Source: Streptomyces roseofulvus
GTDB taxonomy: Bacteria; Actinomycetota; Actinomycetes; Streptomycetales; Streptomycetaceae
Length of the DNA: 64,000 nucleotides
Assembly (NCBI RefSeq): GCF_039534915.1
Contig: NZ_BAAAWE010000001.1
Coordinates: 6,386,001-6,450,000, forward strand
Direction: 5' to 3'
The notes under the pieces were generated by a model, which saw only the letters and a list, made by a program, of their open reading frames with translations, was not told the DNA's origin and ran no database searches. The position numbers and the translations under genes are program-made. Shown in pieces: positions 25,509 through 34,196 of this stretch (the stretch's first letter is position 1; every line of letters starts with the position of its first letter).

Positions 25509-26850
25509 TGGTGGTGGGGGTTACTGGCGGGCGGCGGAGAGCCGGCCGTCAAAGGTGATGTCGAAGGCGTTCAACGCGGTCTTCCAGCGCGGAGTCCAGC
25601 GGGTCTGCCCCCTGCCGGTCGGGTCGAGCGACATGATCGCCATGTAGACGCACTTCAACGCGGCCTGCTCGTTCGGGAAGTGTCCGCGGGCCTTGACCGT
25701 CCGCCGGATCCTGGCGTTCACCGACTCGATCGCGTTCGTGGTGCAGACGATGCGGCGGATCTCAGTGTCAAACCGCAGGAACGGCGTGAACTCCTGCCAT
25801 GCGTTCTCCCAGAGCCTGACGATCGCCGGATACTTCCGGCCCGAAGCATCGGCGAACTCCGCGAACCGCTCCAGCGCGGCCTCCTCGGTCGCCGCCGTAT
25901 AGACCGGCCTGAGAAGTTTGGCGATCTTGTCCCAGTCCTGGCGGGCGGCTTAACGGAAGGAGTTCCGCAGCAGGTGGACCACGCAGGTCTGCACGACCGT
26001 GCGGGGCCAGACGGCCTCGACCGCGTCGGGCAGGCCCTTCAGCCCGTCGCAGACCAGCATCAGGACATCGTTCACACCGCGGTTCTTGATCTCGGTCAGA
26101 ACGTGCATCCAGTGCTTGGCGCCCTCGCCGCCGTCCCCGGCCCACAAGCCCAGGATCTCGCGCCGGCCCTCGACGGTGACGGCCAAAGCGACATAGATGG
26201 GCCGGTTGGCGACGGCGCCGTCGCGGATCTTCACGTGGATCGCGTCGATGAAGACGACCGGATAGACCGGGTCGAGGGGCCGGTTCTGCCACTCGGCCAT
26301 GCCCTCGAGGACCTTGTCGGTGATCGTGGAGATCGTCTGACGCCAGACGTCGGCGCCATAAACCTCGGCAAGGTGGGCCTGGACCTCGCCCGTGGTCAGG
26401 CCCTTCGCCGACAGCGAGATGACCATCTCATCCACCCCGGTCAGACGCCTCTGCCGCTTCTTGACGATCTTCGGTTCGAACGAGCCGTCCCGGTCACGCG
26501 GCACGGATATCTCCACCGGGCCGACGTCGGTCAGCACGGTCTTGGCGCGGGTGCCGTTGCGTGAGTTGCCGCCGTTCTTCCCGGCCGGGTCGTGCTTGTC
26601 ATAGCCGAGGTGGTCAGTGATCTCGCCCTCCAGGGCGGACTCTAGCAGCCGCTTCGTCAGCTGCTAGAGCAATCCGCCCTCGCCCGTCAGCTGCAGGCCC
26701 TCGGCCTGGGCCCGGGACACCAGCCCGTCGATCAGCCGGTCATCCACCACCCTCGCCGACTGAGGCTCTACCGCGTCGCTGATCTCGGCTTCGGCCTCGG
26801 TCACGTTCTCACTGGTCATCGGCGCATCCTCCATGATCGGGAGTTACACC
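25499..26850 (-). mobile_element. IS256-family insertion sequence, inactive
   Basis: The ends carry GGTGTAAC (25499-25506) and its inverse GTTACACC (26843-26850), enclosing a single mutator-type transposase frame. No matching target duplication is seen outside the ends: the left flank is the EACC1 gene and the right flank is an IS701-type transposase fragment. A deletion or element-to-element recombination therefore followed insertion. Confidence 0.75.
25521..26819 (-). pseudogene. IS256-family (mutator) transposase with two nonsense codons
   Basis: The 433-codon frame is complete from ATG 26819 to TAA 25521 except for an in-frame TAG at codon 52 (in a GLL-stop-QLTKRLLESAL context) and TAA at codon 290 (after LLRNSFR). 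Family motifs are clear: HLGYDKHDPAGKNGGNSRNG, VPRDRDGSFEP, catalytic Asp in VVFIDAIHVKIRDG and LVCDGLKGLPDA, and TTNAIESVNARIRR near the C terminus. Absence of frameshifts together with two stops indicates recent point decay. Confidence 0.9.
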
Positions 26851-26860
26851 GAACGATCTA

Positions 26861-27151
26861 CAGTCCCCGCGCTGGGCCATCGAGGAGTGTTTCCAGGCTG
26901 CGAAGAACGAATGCGGCCTGGACCAGTACGAAGTCCGCCGCTACGTGGGCTGGTACCGGCACATCACCCTCGCCATGCTTGCGCATGCCTTCCTGGCTGT
27001 CACGGCACACCAGGCACGGGAAAAGGGGGCGTCACCGGTGAGGCAGCCGGGGCCATCGCTCTCACCGTGGCGGAGGTTCGGCGACTCCTGGCAGCTTGTA
27101 GTGCCCGGCTACCGCACCTGCGCGGACACCGAGGCCGACGCCACGCGCTGA
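26861..27151 (+). pseudogene. C-terminal fragment of IS701/IS4-like transposase
   Basis: From the edge of the IS256 element the plus strand encodes [40 protein letters not shown] and so on to a stop at 27151, the conserved C terminus of IS701-type DDE transposases including the catalytic Glu. The first ~75% of the gene is absent, replaced by the IS256 end. Confidence 0.8.
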
Positions 27152-27327
27152 GCTGGTCGAATTGGCGTCGACGGCGACAATCAGTCGCCCATCGCTGTCA
27201 CTACCAGCGACGCTGTCGCACGATCGAGGGGCGGTCTCTTCGAGACCACCCCTGACCAACTCCCGTCCCGCTGCACTCCAGCCGCCCGGCATCGCCCCAG
27301 GTCAGACACCAAAGTCCTGCTGGAGTA

Positions 27328-28071
27328 CTAGCGGGTGGCCCTGTATCCCGTCAGGGCCGAATACGCGGATTCCGCCCGCCGCGCCTCCGGCACGGACGCG
27401 GGCGCGTGCGCGAGGAAGTCGGCGGTGGAACCGGAGAACGTGATCGTGCCCTCGGTGAGGGTGGTGACGTGGTCTGCCTCTTCTGCCAGGTCGGCGACGT
27501 CGTGGGTCGAGAGGAGAACCTGTACTTCCCGGGAGGCGAGACCGAGGACAAGGTCGCGGAAAATTCGGCGCTGTGTCGGATCCATACCGGCCGTGGGCTC
27601 GTCGAGCAGCAGGACCTCCGCTCCGTGGACGAGGGCGCAGGCGACGCCGACGCGCCGCAGCTGGCCTCCGGACAGACGTTTCGCCTTCATGTCGGAGTGC
27701 TCCGTCATCCGGACCTGCTTCAGCGCCTCCGCGGACGCGTCCCAGGCGGCCCGGCGGTTCATCCCTTTCAGCCACCCCGTGTAGGCGACCTGCTCGCGGG
27801 CCGTGAGACCTGTCATGGCTGTGATGGTCTGCGGCATCCAAGCGACCTTCAAGCGGTATGCCTTGGAGTGGGAGGGCAGGCCGCCGAGACGCACGGTTCC
27901 CTGGTCGGGCTGGTTCACTCCGGCGGCCAGCTTCAACGTGGTCGTCTTCCCGGCACCGTTCGGGCCCAGCAGGACGGTGAGCCCATCGGGGACGGTGTAG
28001 CTCATGCGGGAGAGGATGCTGCGGGCGCGGCGTCCGTACGCGAAGGAGACGGAATCGAGTTCGATGGACAC
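27328..28071 (-). CDS. ABC transporter ATP-binding protein
   Basis: A 247-residue ATPase. Walker A is LGPNGAGKTTTLK, the Q-loop is MPQTITAM, the signature is LSGGQLRRVGVACAL, Walker B is VLLLDEPTAGMDPTQRR, and the switch is LLSTHDVADLAEEAD. It is of the drug/peptide export (CcmA-like) class. GTG 28071 is preceded by AAAGG. It is downstream of two membrane proteins and a secreted-protein gene on the same strand, so the set is probably an export or immunity-type transporter. Confidence 0.88.
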   Translation of the reverse strand: MSIELDSVSFAYGRRARSILSRMSYTVPDGLTVLLGPNGAGKTTTLKLAAGVNQPDQGTVRLGGLPSHSKAYRLKVAWMPQTITAMTGLTAREQVAYTGWLKGMNRRAAWDASAEALKQVRMTEHSDMKAKRLSGGQLRRVGVACALVHGAEVLLLDEPTAGMDPTQRRIFRDLVLGLASREVQVLLSTHDVADLAEEADHVTTLTEGTITFSGSTADFLAHAPASVPEARRAESAYSALTGYRATR

Positions 28072-28085
28072 GGGGTGGCGGCCTT

Positions 28086-28676
28086 TCAGGAGACGGCGTG
28101 GCGACGGGTGCGGTGGAGTGCGGCCAAGCCGCCGAGGAAGACCACCAGGCAGAAGAAGGCGGTGGGGAGGTAGCCGGCGGGATGCAGGGTCACCGCCCAC
28201 GGCCACGGTCGCCGGAGGTCGCGGTATCCGGCGAAGGCCGCGATGAACACCCAGGCCACCGGGACGAGGGACATCGCCCGCGGGTGGACCGCGGCCCCGA
28301 GGAGCATGAGGCCGCTGAGGAACAGCGTGTTTCGGGCGGCCTCGAATGCCGTCGAGGAGTCCGCGACCGCGCCGACGGCAGCGGCGGCCGACGCGGACGC
28401 GACCGTGGCGAAGAAGGCGAGCGCCATGTCGCACAGCGGGACTGGCCGCACCGACAGTCCCTCCGCCTCGGGCAGGCGCTGATCGAGGCTGTGCGCGAGG
28501 GTGCCCGTCACGATCAACGGCGTGAGATGCATGAGGAAGAGGAGGCCGCCTCCTGGTGTCAGCAGGCCGGGCAGCCTCACCGACTCGCCGTGAGCGAGGA
28601 CGGTGAGCAGGGAGAACGCCAGGACGCCCGGCAGCACGACCTCCGTGATGCGTCGCCCCTTCCACCACCAGATCAC
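28086..28676 (-). CDS. integral membrane protein, ABC transporter permease-like
   Basis: A 196-residue hydrophobic protein with about five membrane helices (starting around residues 10-28, 42-58, 85-108, 120-135 and 168-186). GTG 28676 overlaps the stop of the upstream membrane protein (GTGA), and the ATPase follows 14 bp later. No sequence motif identifies the substrate. It probably forms the channel with its larger partner. Confidence 0.75.
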   Translation of the reverse strand: MIWWWKGRRITEVVLPGVLAFSLLTVLAHGESVRLPGLLTPGGGLLFLMHLTPLIVTGTLAHSLDQRLPEAEGLSVRPVPLCDMALAFFATVASASAAAAVGAVADSSTAFEAARNTLFLSGLMLLGAAVHPRAMSLVPVAWVFIAAFAGYRDLRRPWPWAVTLHPAGYLPTAFFCLVVFLGGLAALHRTRRHAVS

Positions 28677-30091
28677 GAGTCCGCCCCCCGGTCGCCGACT
28701 CCGGCCTCGCCGCGGGCGGGCTGTTTCGGGACCAGCTGGCAGGCCTTGGCCTGCTCCCGCCCGAACCATGCCGAACGTTCCGCGGCGGTGGGCAGCGCCA
28801 GGCCCTGCGCCGCGCGCTTGCGGACCGCCGCCAGGATCTCGGACCCGTTCGCGAACTGACCGTATTCGCCGACCCGCCTGCCGAGGTAGGCATCCTGGAC
28901 GCCGAGGGTGTTCGCGGCCCACAGCATGGCGGCGTCGTGGTTGATGATCCAGTTGGCGGACACGCCCGGAGTATTCACCGTGGGGATAGAGCAGGGGAAG
29001 GTCACGGCGCTGTACAGAACAGCCAGGCGGATGCCCGTGAGACGGCCCTTCGGCCCTGCCGCCTCCGTTTGGGCGGTCAGCGGGAGCCACCAGGTCGAGC
29101 TGTTCGAACGGGGGCGGGTGAGGGAGCGTTCGTACAGCAGACCGTCGGTGACGGTGGACGGGACAGTGACGCCGATGCCAGCTGCCTGGAGCTTCTCCAT
29201 GGAGTCGACGATCTCGGATCGCACGTTGCCCAGGCGCTCGACGGCTCCTCCGGTCTCGGCCATGCAGACCCGGGGTTCCGAGCCGGCGCAGCGGACAGTG
29301 GCGTGGCCGGCGCTGACCGGACCGTTGGTGACCCCCCACCCGGACGCCGTTCGCGCGCTCACGACGACGACTGCCAGAGCGGCGAGCGTCGCCAGGAGCC
29401 GCAGGGGAAGCCGTGGGGAGCTCCACCAGACCGCGACGGCGAACGCTACGGCCGCGGCGAAGAGGAGGGGGATGAGGACGGTCGGGGGTGAGTAATACTC
29501 GCCGAAGGCGACGCTCGTGCTCAGCTGCCCGGACACGTGCCGCGGCCAGATGGGATCGCTGAAGGCCGACGTCTTGCTGATCACGTAGAAGGCGGCGACG
29601 GCGCCGAACGGGGCAGCGATCGCGCGCGGGGCGAGGTGGCCGAGGACGCAGCCGACCACGGCGTACGCACACACGATGCCCATGCCCATGAAGAGGGGAA
29701 GGCTGGCGGTGAACGTGGGGACGAGACCGGTCTCGATCAAGCGCATGGCGACGGGCAGTACCAGAATCGCCCACCCGGCCCCCACCGAGGGGGTGAGCAT
29801 CTGCCCTGCCACGGTCCATCGGGCCCTGCTGGGCGCCATCTCCCAGACCCGGTCCCGCTTCAGGCGGCCGCCTTCCCATGTGGCGAGGCCGAGGGTGATC
29901 GCGTAGGCGAACGCGTAGAAGTAGTCCAGGGCGAGGCTCACTTGCTGGGCACCCCAGAGCGGTCCGGCGACCACCTCCTCGTACGGGTCCTCCAGGTGCA
30001 GGGCGTAGAAGAAGTAGAAGGCGATGATGCCGCCCCAGACGGGGGCGGTCCAGATCGCAGCGGAAGAGCGCAGGAGGGCTCGAAGCTTCAA
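28673..30091 (-). CDS. membrane protein with large extracytoplasmic C-terminal domain, ABC-associated
   Basis: A 472-residue protein with six to seven membrane helices in the first ~260 residues, then an approximately 200-residue soluble region that should lie outside the membrane. The soluble region contains CAGSEPRVCM (two Cys that could form a disulfide) and a Cys in FPCSIPT. The apparent start is TTG at 30091. It is coupled to the smaller permease. The layout recalls DUF7224-type proteins of Streptomyces ABC loci, a tentative assignment. The external domain may bind the substrate or the adjacent secreted protein. Confidence 0.75.
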   Translation of the reverse strand: MKLRALLRSSAAIWTAPVWGGIIAFYFFYALHLEDPYEEVVAGPLWGAQQVSLALDYFYAFAYAITLGLATWEGGRLKRDRVWEMAPSRARWTVAGQMLTPSVGAGWAILVLPVAMRLIETGLVPTFTASLPLFMGMGIVCAYAVVGCVLGHLAPRAIAAPFGAVAAFYVISKTSAFSDPIWPRHVSGQLSTSVAFGEYYSPPTVLIPLLFAAAVAFAVAVWWSSPRLPLRLLATLAALAVVVVSARTASGWGVTNGPVSAGHATVRCAGSEPRVCMAETGGAVERLGNVRSEIVDSMEKLQAAGIGVTVPSTVTDGLLYERSLTRPRSNSSTWWLPLTAQTEAAGPKGRLTGIRLAVLYSAVTFPCSIPTVNTPGVSANWIINHDAAMLWAANTLGVQDAYLGRRVGEYGQFANGSEILAAVRKRAAQGLALPTAAERSAWFGREQAKACQLVPKQPARGEAGVGDRGADS

Positions 30092-30183
30092 TGGGGCACC
30101 GATCTCAGTGGGGGAGGGCCGGGAGGGCGAGGCCCCCCCGGCCTGTTGATGTCAGCCGGTCATAGGTCGACGTGAACCGGTCG

Positions 30184-30732
30184 TCAGTCGGCCAGCGACG
30201 TGTCGACGTACACCTTGCTCACGGAAACCGTCGTGCGGATGGTTCCGGAACCGTTGATCGCCGGAATCGTGAAGTACCGGTTGTCGCCGTTGTCGTAGTG
30301 GGCGTTCCACTCACCGCGCGAGGTGTAGGACGCGCCGTTGAAGCAGTTGGTGAAGGTCTTGTTCCCCATGTCCTTGTCGAGGCTGAAGGGGATGGCCTGC
30401 CAGAGCTTCACGGTGACGGACGTGCCGGTCCCCGACGACACCGCGCAGCCGGTGAACTGGATCTCGGTGTAGTCGTTGTCGGCCCAGTGGCGGGACTCGA
30501 AGTTGCCCGGGCCCCAGCCGCCGAGGGAGCCCTCCCAGTTCATCGGCCCTATCTGCCCGGGGTCAGGGGTCGAGTACAGCTCGATGAGTCCCTGCTCCGA
30601 GGGATTGGTGACGTAGGCGTCGTCGCCCGAGGACGAAGCGCTTGCCGCGCTCGCCGAGGTGACGGTGCCGACGAGCGTCGCCGCCGCCAGCGCCGCGATC
30701 ATCGCGGCGCGTGCGGACATGGTGCGGGTCAT
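30184..30732 (-). CDS. small secreted protein of unknown function
   Basis: A 182-residue protein with a clear Sec signal peptide ending VTSASA (about residue 29) and a mature domain rich in Gly, Asn, Thr and aromatic residues (GSLGGWGPGNFESRHWADND). It has two Cys (TGCAV and TNCFNG) that could form a disulfide. Its beta-rich character suggests a small beta-sandwich. ATG 30732 is preceded by GGGGGGA. The neighbouring transporter and regulator suggest it is an effector or signal handled by the locus, but the family is not recognised. Confidence 0.75.
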   Translation of the reverse strand: MTRTMSARAAMIAALAAATLVGTVTSASAASASSSGDDAYVTNPSEQGLIELYSTPDPGQIGPMNWEGSLGGWGPGNFESRHWADNDYTEIQFTGCAVSSGTGTSVTVKLWQAIPFSLDKDMGNKTFTNCFNGASYTSRGEWNAHYDNGDNRYFTIPAINGSGTIRTTVSVSKVYVDTSLAD

Positions 30733-31159
30733 GGTTCCCCCCATGGGTTGGTGGTGTGGTTGCCGGACGGCGTAGTCCACAATTGCAGACTCGATGTGTC
30801 GGAGGCCCCACTTCCGGGGGTGATCCTGGAGATTGCGACCGAAACCGATCCAGTTGGCGCGAAGATGTCCTCTCGCGCCGGCCGGACGGCCGCACGCGTG
30901 AGCGCCCCGCGCCGAGGAGCCTCCGATCGGCGGTCGAACAGGGGGCGTTCGCCGGTGCGGCTCACCGGCAGCGCTGTCTCTCTGCTCCTTTGCGGGCGTG
31001 GCCTTCGGGCACGCCACGGACCCGGCGCCGATGACGGGGAAGCCGACGACATGTCCGTCACGGCTCAGCTGTGGGGTTCGGTCGGTCGGTGCGGCGAGGT
31101 CCGTCCCGGAGGCCGGCAGCCTTGGTCGCAGCGGGGGCGAGGGATCACTTCGGGTGATC
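30733..31159. other. intergenic region, no gene seen
   Basis: About 430 bp between the secreted-protein gene and the broken LuxR gene. The open frames here are overlapping high-GC shadows without start signals. It should contain the promoter of the secreted-protein operon; no convincing operator, repeat or RNA gene is visible. Confidence 0.5.
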
Positions 31160-31564
31160 CAGCTCGTCGTGGGGTGCAACCGGTGGTGGTCGAGTTCGAG
31201 CATCAGCTGTTCGTTCGTCTTCACCCGGAAGCGATCGCGGAGGCCAGCCATGTAGTTCGTGTACGTGCGGCGGCTGATCTCGAGCGTCCGGGTGATGACT
31301 TCTCGGCTGCTGCTTGGGAGCGCGTCTGGAGGATGTCGCGTTCGGTGAGCTCGCGGTCGCTTGGGGCGTCCGGCGGGACCGGGAACCAGCGGTCGGCGAC
31401 CTCCAGTGAGGCTCGAACTCCACTCGCAGCCACGCCAGCAGCGCCGGTTCTCGGGTGACGATGGCCGGTGCGTTCGTGCCCTCGCCCACACGGCGGTCGG
31501 AGATCATCGCCAGGGAGTCGGTGATGGCCATGCGGGGGAACCTGCGCGAGGACGTCCTGTTCTA
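31160..31564 (-). pseudogene. LuxR-type regulator, 3' part, frameshifted
   Basis: Read on the minus strand, the sequence downstream of the IS630 element encodes SLAMISDRRVGEGTNAPAIV and EPALLAWLRVEFE, then, after frameshifts, SLEVADRWFPVPPDAPSDREL and the LuxR HTH (EISRRTYTNYMAGLRDRFRV then KTNEQLMLELDHH). The three segments lie in different frames. The HTH recognition region is conserved. Together with 32688-33271 it forms one regulator gene split by the insertion. Confidence 0.75.
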
Positions 31565-32653
31565 GTGATCTGAGTCGGAGATTCGTCGGCAGGAGGCGGC
31601 GACTTTGTCGAGGATCTCGTCGGCTGTTTTGGTCCAGACGAAGGGTCTGGGGTGCTCGTTCCAGTCGGCGAGCCAGGCCCGGATGTCGCGTTCGAGGGAC
31701 TGGACCGAGCGGTGGACGCCGCGCTTGAGCTTCTTCTGCGTGAGTTCGGCGAACCACCGCTCGACCAGGTTCAGCCAGGACGCGCTGGTGGGTGTGAAGT
31801 GCAGGTGGAAACGCGGGTGGGCCAGCAGCCACTTCTTGATGTCGGGCGTCTTGTGCGTCGCGTAGTTGTCCAGGATCAGATGAACCTGGAGATCAGCCGG
31901 GACTTCCTTGTCGAGCTTGGCCAGGAACTTCTTGAACTCCGCCGCCCGGTGGCGGCGGTGGAGGGAGCCGATGACCTTGCCGGTGGCAACCTCCAACGCG
32001 GCGAACAGCGTCGTGGTGCCGGCCCGGACGTAGTCGTGGCTGCGGCGTTCGGGAACCCCGGGCATCATCGGCAGGACCGGCTGGGACCGGTCCAGGGCCT
32101 GGATCTGCGACTTCTCGTCCACGCAGAGGACGAGGGCCTTCTCCGGCGGATCGAGGTAGAGGCCGACGACGTCGCGGACCTTGTCGATGAACAACGGGTC
32201 GGTGGACAGCTTGAAGGTCTGGGCCCGGTGCGGCGCCAGGGCGAACGCCCGCCAGATCCGCGAGATGGTCGACTGCGACATGCCCGTCGCCGCCGCCATC
32301 GACCTGGTCGACCAGTGGGTCGCGTTCTTCGGCGTCTCCTCCAACGTCTTGACGATCACGCGCTCGACGTCGGCATCGGTGATCTTCCGCGGGACACCGG
32401 GCCTCGGGTCGTCGCACAAACCGTCCAGGCCACGTTCGATGAACCGGCGCCGCCAGGTGCGGACCGTGTCCGGAGTGATCCGCAGCCGGCGGGACACCTC
32501 CATGATCGAGTGGCCCTCGGCGCACTCCAGCACGATCCGCGACCTCTGAGCCAGGGCCTGGGCCGTCGTCCGGCGGCGTAACCAGCCCTCCAGCACCACC
32601 CTCTGGGCATCAGTGACCGACAACGGCGGAATCTTCGGACCCGGACGACTCAT
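31562..32653 (-). CDS. IS630-family transposase
   Basis: A 363-residue transposase with an N-terminal HTH pair (SIMEVSRRLRITPDTVRTWRRRF, then ATGMSQSTISRIWRAF) and a DDE domain: Asp in LCVDEKSQIQ, Asp in LILDNYATHK, Glu in NLVERWFAELTQ. The frame is complete and undamaged. The TAG stop codon is completed by the TA target duplication just outside the element. ATG 32653 is used rather than TTG 32659. Confidence 0.93.
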   Translation of the reverse strand: MSRPGPKIPPLSVTDAQRVVLEGWLRRRTTAQALAQRSRIVLECAEGHSIMEVSRRLRITPDTVRTWRRRFIERGLDGLCDDPRPGVPRKITDADVERVIVKTLEETPKNATHWSTRSMAAATGMSQSTISRIWRAFALAPHRAQTFKLSTDPLFIDKVRDVVGLYLDPPEKALVLCVDEKSQIQALDRSQPVLPMMPGVPERRSHDYVRAGTTTLFAALEVATGKVIGSLHRRHRAAEFKKFLAKLDKEVPADLQVHLILDNYATHKTPDIKKWLLAHPRFHLHFTPTSASWLNLVERWFAELTQKKLKRGVHRSVQSLERDIRAWLADWNEHPRPFVWTKTADEILDKVAASCRRISDSDH

Positions 32654-32687
32654 ACCCAACCAACGACGAATCTCCGACTCAGGACAC
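31565..32687 (-). mobile_element. IS630-family insertion sequence with TA target duplication
   Basis: Terminal inverted repeats of about 24 bp read GTG-AT-CTGAGTCGG... on the left and GTG-TC-CTGAGTCGG... on the right (reverse complement), differing at two positions. The dinucleotide TA lies at 31563-31564 and 32688-32689, the duplication typical of IS630/mariner elements. The element is 1123 bp, intact, and splits a LuxR-type regulator gene. Confidence 0.9.
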
Positions 32688-33271
32688 TAGGCGAATCCTG
32701 TCTTGCGGTTCTTTTGGCGTAATCGGTCTCGGGGGCACGAGTTCGGGCGCTTGTCGGATACAAGTTGCGGTAGCGGACGGCGCCCTGGTTCTTGTCCAGG
32801 ATGGCGACGTCGCGGATGGCCGAGGCCGCCAACCGACCCGCGTGTCTTGGCTGTGTCTGGGACGCCCAGACGTCCGTGGAGTTCTCGATCGCGCTGCGGA
32901 GGAGACGGTGGGCGGCGACGGGGCTGATGATGATCTCGACGCCGTTCGTGGAGTCGCGGGATGCGCTGATCGCGGTGGGGTCCAAGGTGTCCAGCAGCGG
33001 CGGGATCCGTCTGAGGTGACGAAGTCGTTCCTCGAATACGTCAAGTTCCTGGCGGACCAACTCACGTTCGACCTGTCACAGGGGTTGTGTGCTGCGCCTG
33101 CCGGTGAGGGGTTCGGTGAAGACGACTCGAGCCTTCGGAGGGTTTCCAGCCGTGGATCGTCGGCCTGCAGGTCGTGGTCCTCGAGCCGCGCGCCTGTCAA
33201 GAGAGCCGCACATCTTCTTCGGACAGGCTGGGGCTCTCGTCCTCATGGGTCGTTTCGCGGGTCTCGTTCAC
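32688..33271 (-). pseudogene. LuxR-type regulator, 5' part, interrupted by IS630
   Basis: From GTG 33271 (GGGGGAG upstream) the minus strand encodes NETRETTHEDESPSLSEEDV and then, in shifted frames, RLEDHDLQADDPRLETLRRL, ELVRQELDVFEERLRHLRR, VEIIISPVAAHRLLRSAIEN and LAASAIRDVAILDKNQGAVR up to the element. This fits the sensor half of a two-domain regulator whose HTH half is at 31160. Frameshifts near 33195 and 33085 suggest decay in addition to the insertion. The reconstruction is by eye. Confidence 0.6.
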
Positions 33272-33611
33272 GGTCTCCCCCTGCCCCATCGCGCAATGCG
33301 CCGGGCGTCCTTGATCCCTTGCGGGTGTCAAGCCGATACAGGAGCCTAACTCTCCGTGAGTAGACGAAGCCATGGAGAATGATGGTCGCTGAACAACGCG
33401 TCGGTAGGGCTGTGCGTGCGCATGGTGAGTCGAGTGAAGGGAGCTCGCCGCATGAGAACCAGGGCCAGGCTCGTGCAAGGGCTCACTGGAGCTCTCTTCC
33501 ACGCCGCCCGTCGGTTCGGAGGAATGGGCGATGACGGCGGTGAGCCGGGGCCTGGCCACGGCGTGGTCCGGCCGGAACGAAAGCACCGAGATCACCGGGG
33601 GAGATACAGAA
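33272..33611. other. divergent intergenic region, no gene seen
   Basis: About 340 bp between the LuxR remnant (minus) and the ImmA/IrrE gene (plus). No coding frame is credible. It must hold the promoter of the plus-strand operon; GGGGGA about 9 nt before ATG 33612 is its ribosome-binding site. Confidence 0.5.
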
Positions 33612-34196
33612 ATGCCGACGAAGCTGACACGTCCGGGCGTGGGCGGACGGCGGGCGGCCGACCGATGGGGAGCCTTGCGCCGGCAGGCGCTTCTCTGGGC
33701 AGCCACACGGCAGGCCCGGCGCTTGATCAACCGCGACCTGGGTCTCATGGGCGCCAGCGACATGGACTCCGTGGTCAGGGCGGTCGAGGTGAAGCAAGGC
33801 AAGAGGATCACCACGGTCCGGATTCCGTTGCCGCCTGAGGTGTCCGCCTTCTGTATCCGCGGCCAGGACCGCGACTACGTCGTCGTCGACGCGCAGGCGG
33901 GCCAGCTGACGCAGGCTCACGCCATCCTGCACGAGCTCTTCCATCTCTGGAAGGAGCACCCCGCAGAAGACGGCGGCCACGACATGGAGATGGACGCGGA
34001 CACGATTCGTCTGCTCATGCCGGGCGTCAGGCCCGAGGCCGTGCTCCGGGTCCTCACCCGCTCCCACTACGCCAGGAAGGCTGAGCTGGGGGCGGAAACG
34101 TTCGCGACGACCATGCTGCAACGCCTCCACCTCTCGGAGACTCCCAGGGACGAGCGGGTATCGTCGACCTTCATCCACAGGAGCGCCGGTGTCTGA
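33612..34196 (+). CDS. ImmA/IrrE-family metallo-endopeptidase
   Basis: A 194-residue soluble zinc peptidase. The motif HAILHELFHLWKEHP carries HExxH at residues 107-111, and a downstream AETFATTM supplies the likely third ligand Glu. An alpha-helical N terminus (KLTRPGVGGRRAADRWGALRR) precedes it. ImmA/IrrE peptidases usually cleave a partner XRE-type repressor; an XRE gene lies at the far end of this cluster (37799-38500). The stop overlaps the following GTG by 8 bp. Confidence 0.85.
   Translation: MPTKLTRPGVGGRRAADRWGALRRQALLWAATRQARRLINRDLGLMGASDMDSVVRAVEVKQGKRITTVRIPLPPEVSAFCIRGQDRDYVVVDAQAGQLTQAHAILHELFHLWKEHPAEDGGHDMEMDADTIRLLMPGVRPEAVLRVLTRSHYARKAELGAETFATTMLQRLHLSETPRDERVSSTFIHRSAGV

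Noticed and set aside
25491-26858. Target-site duplication around the IS256-like element
   Set aside because: The 8-9 bp outside the two ends do not match, and the flanks belong to different genes.
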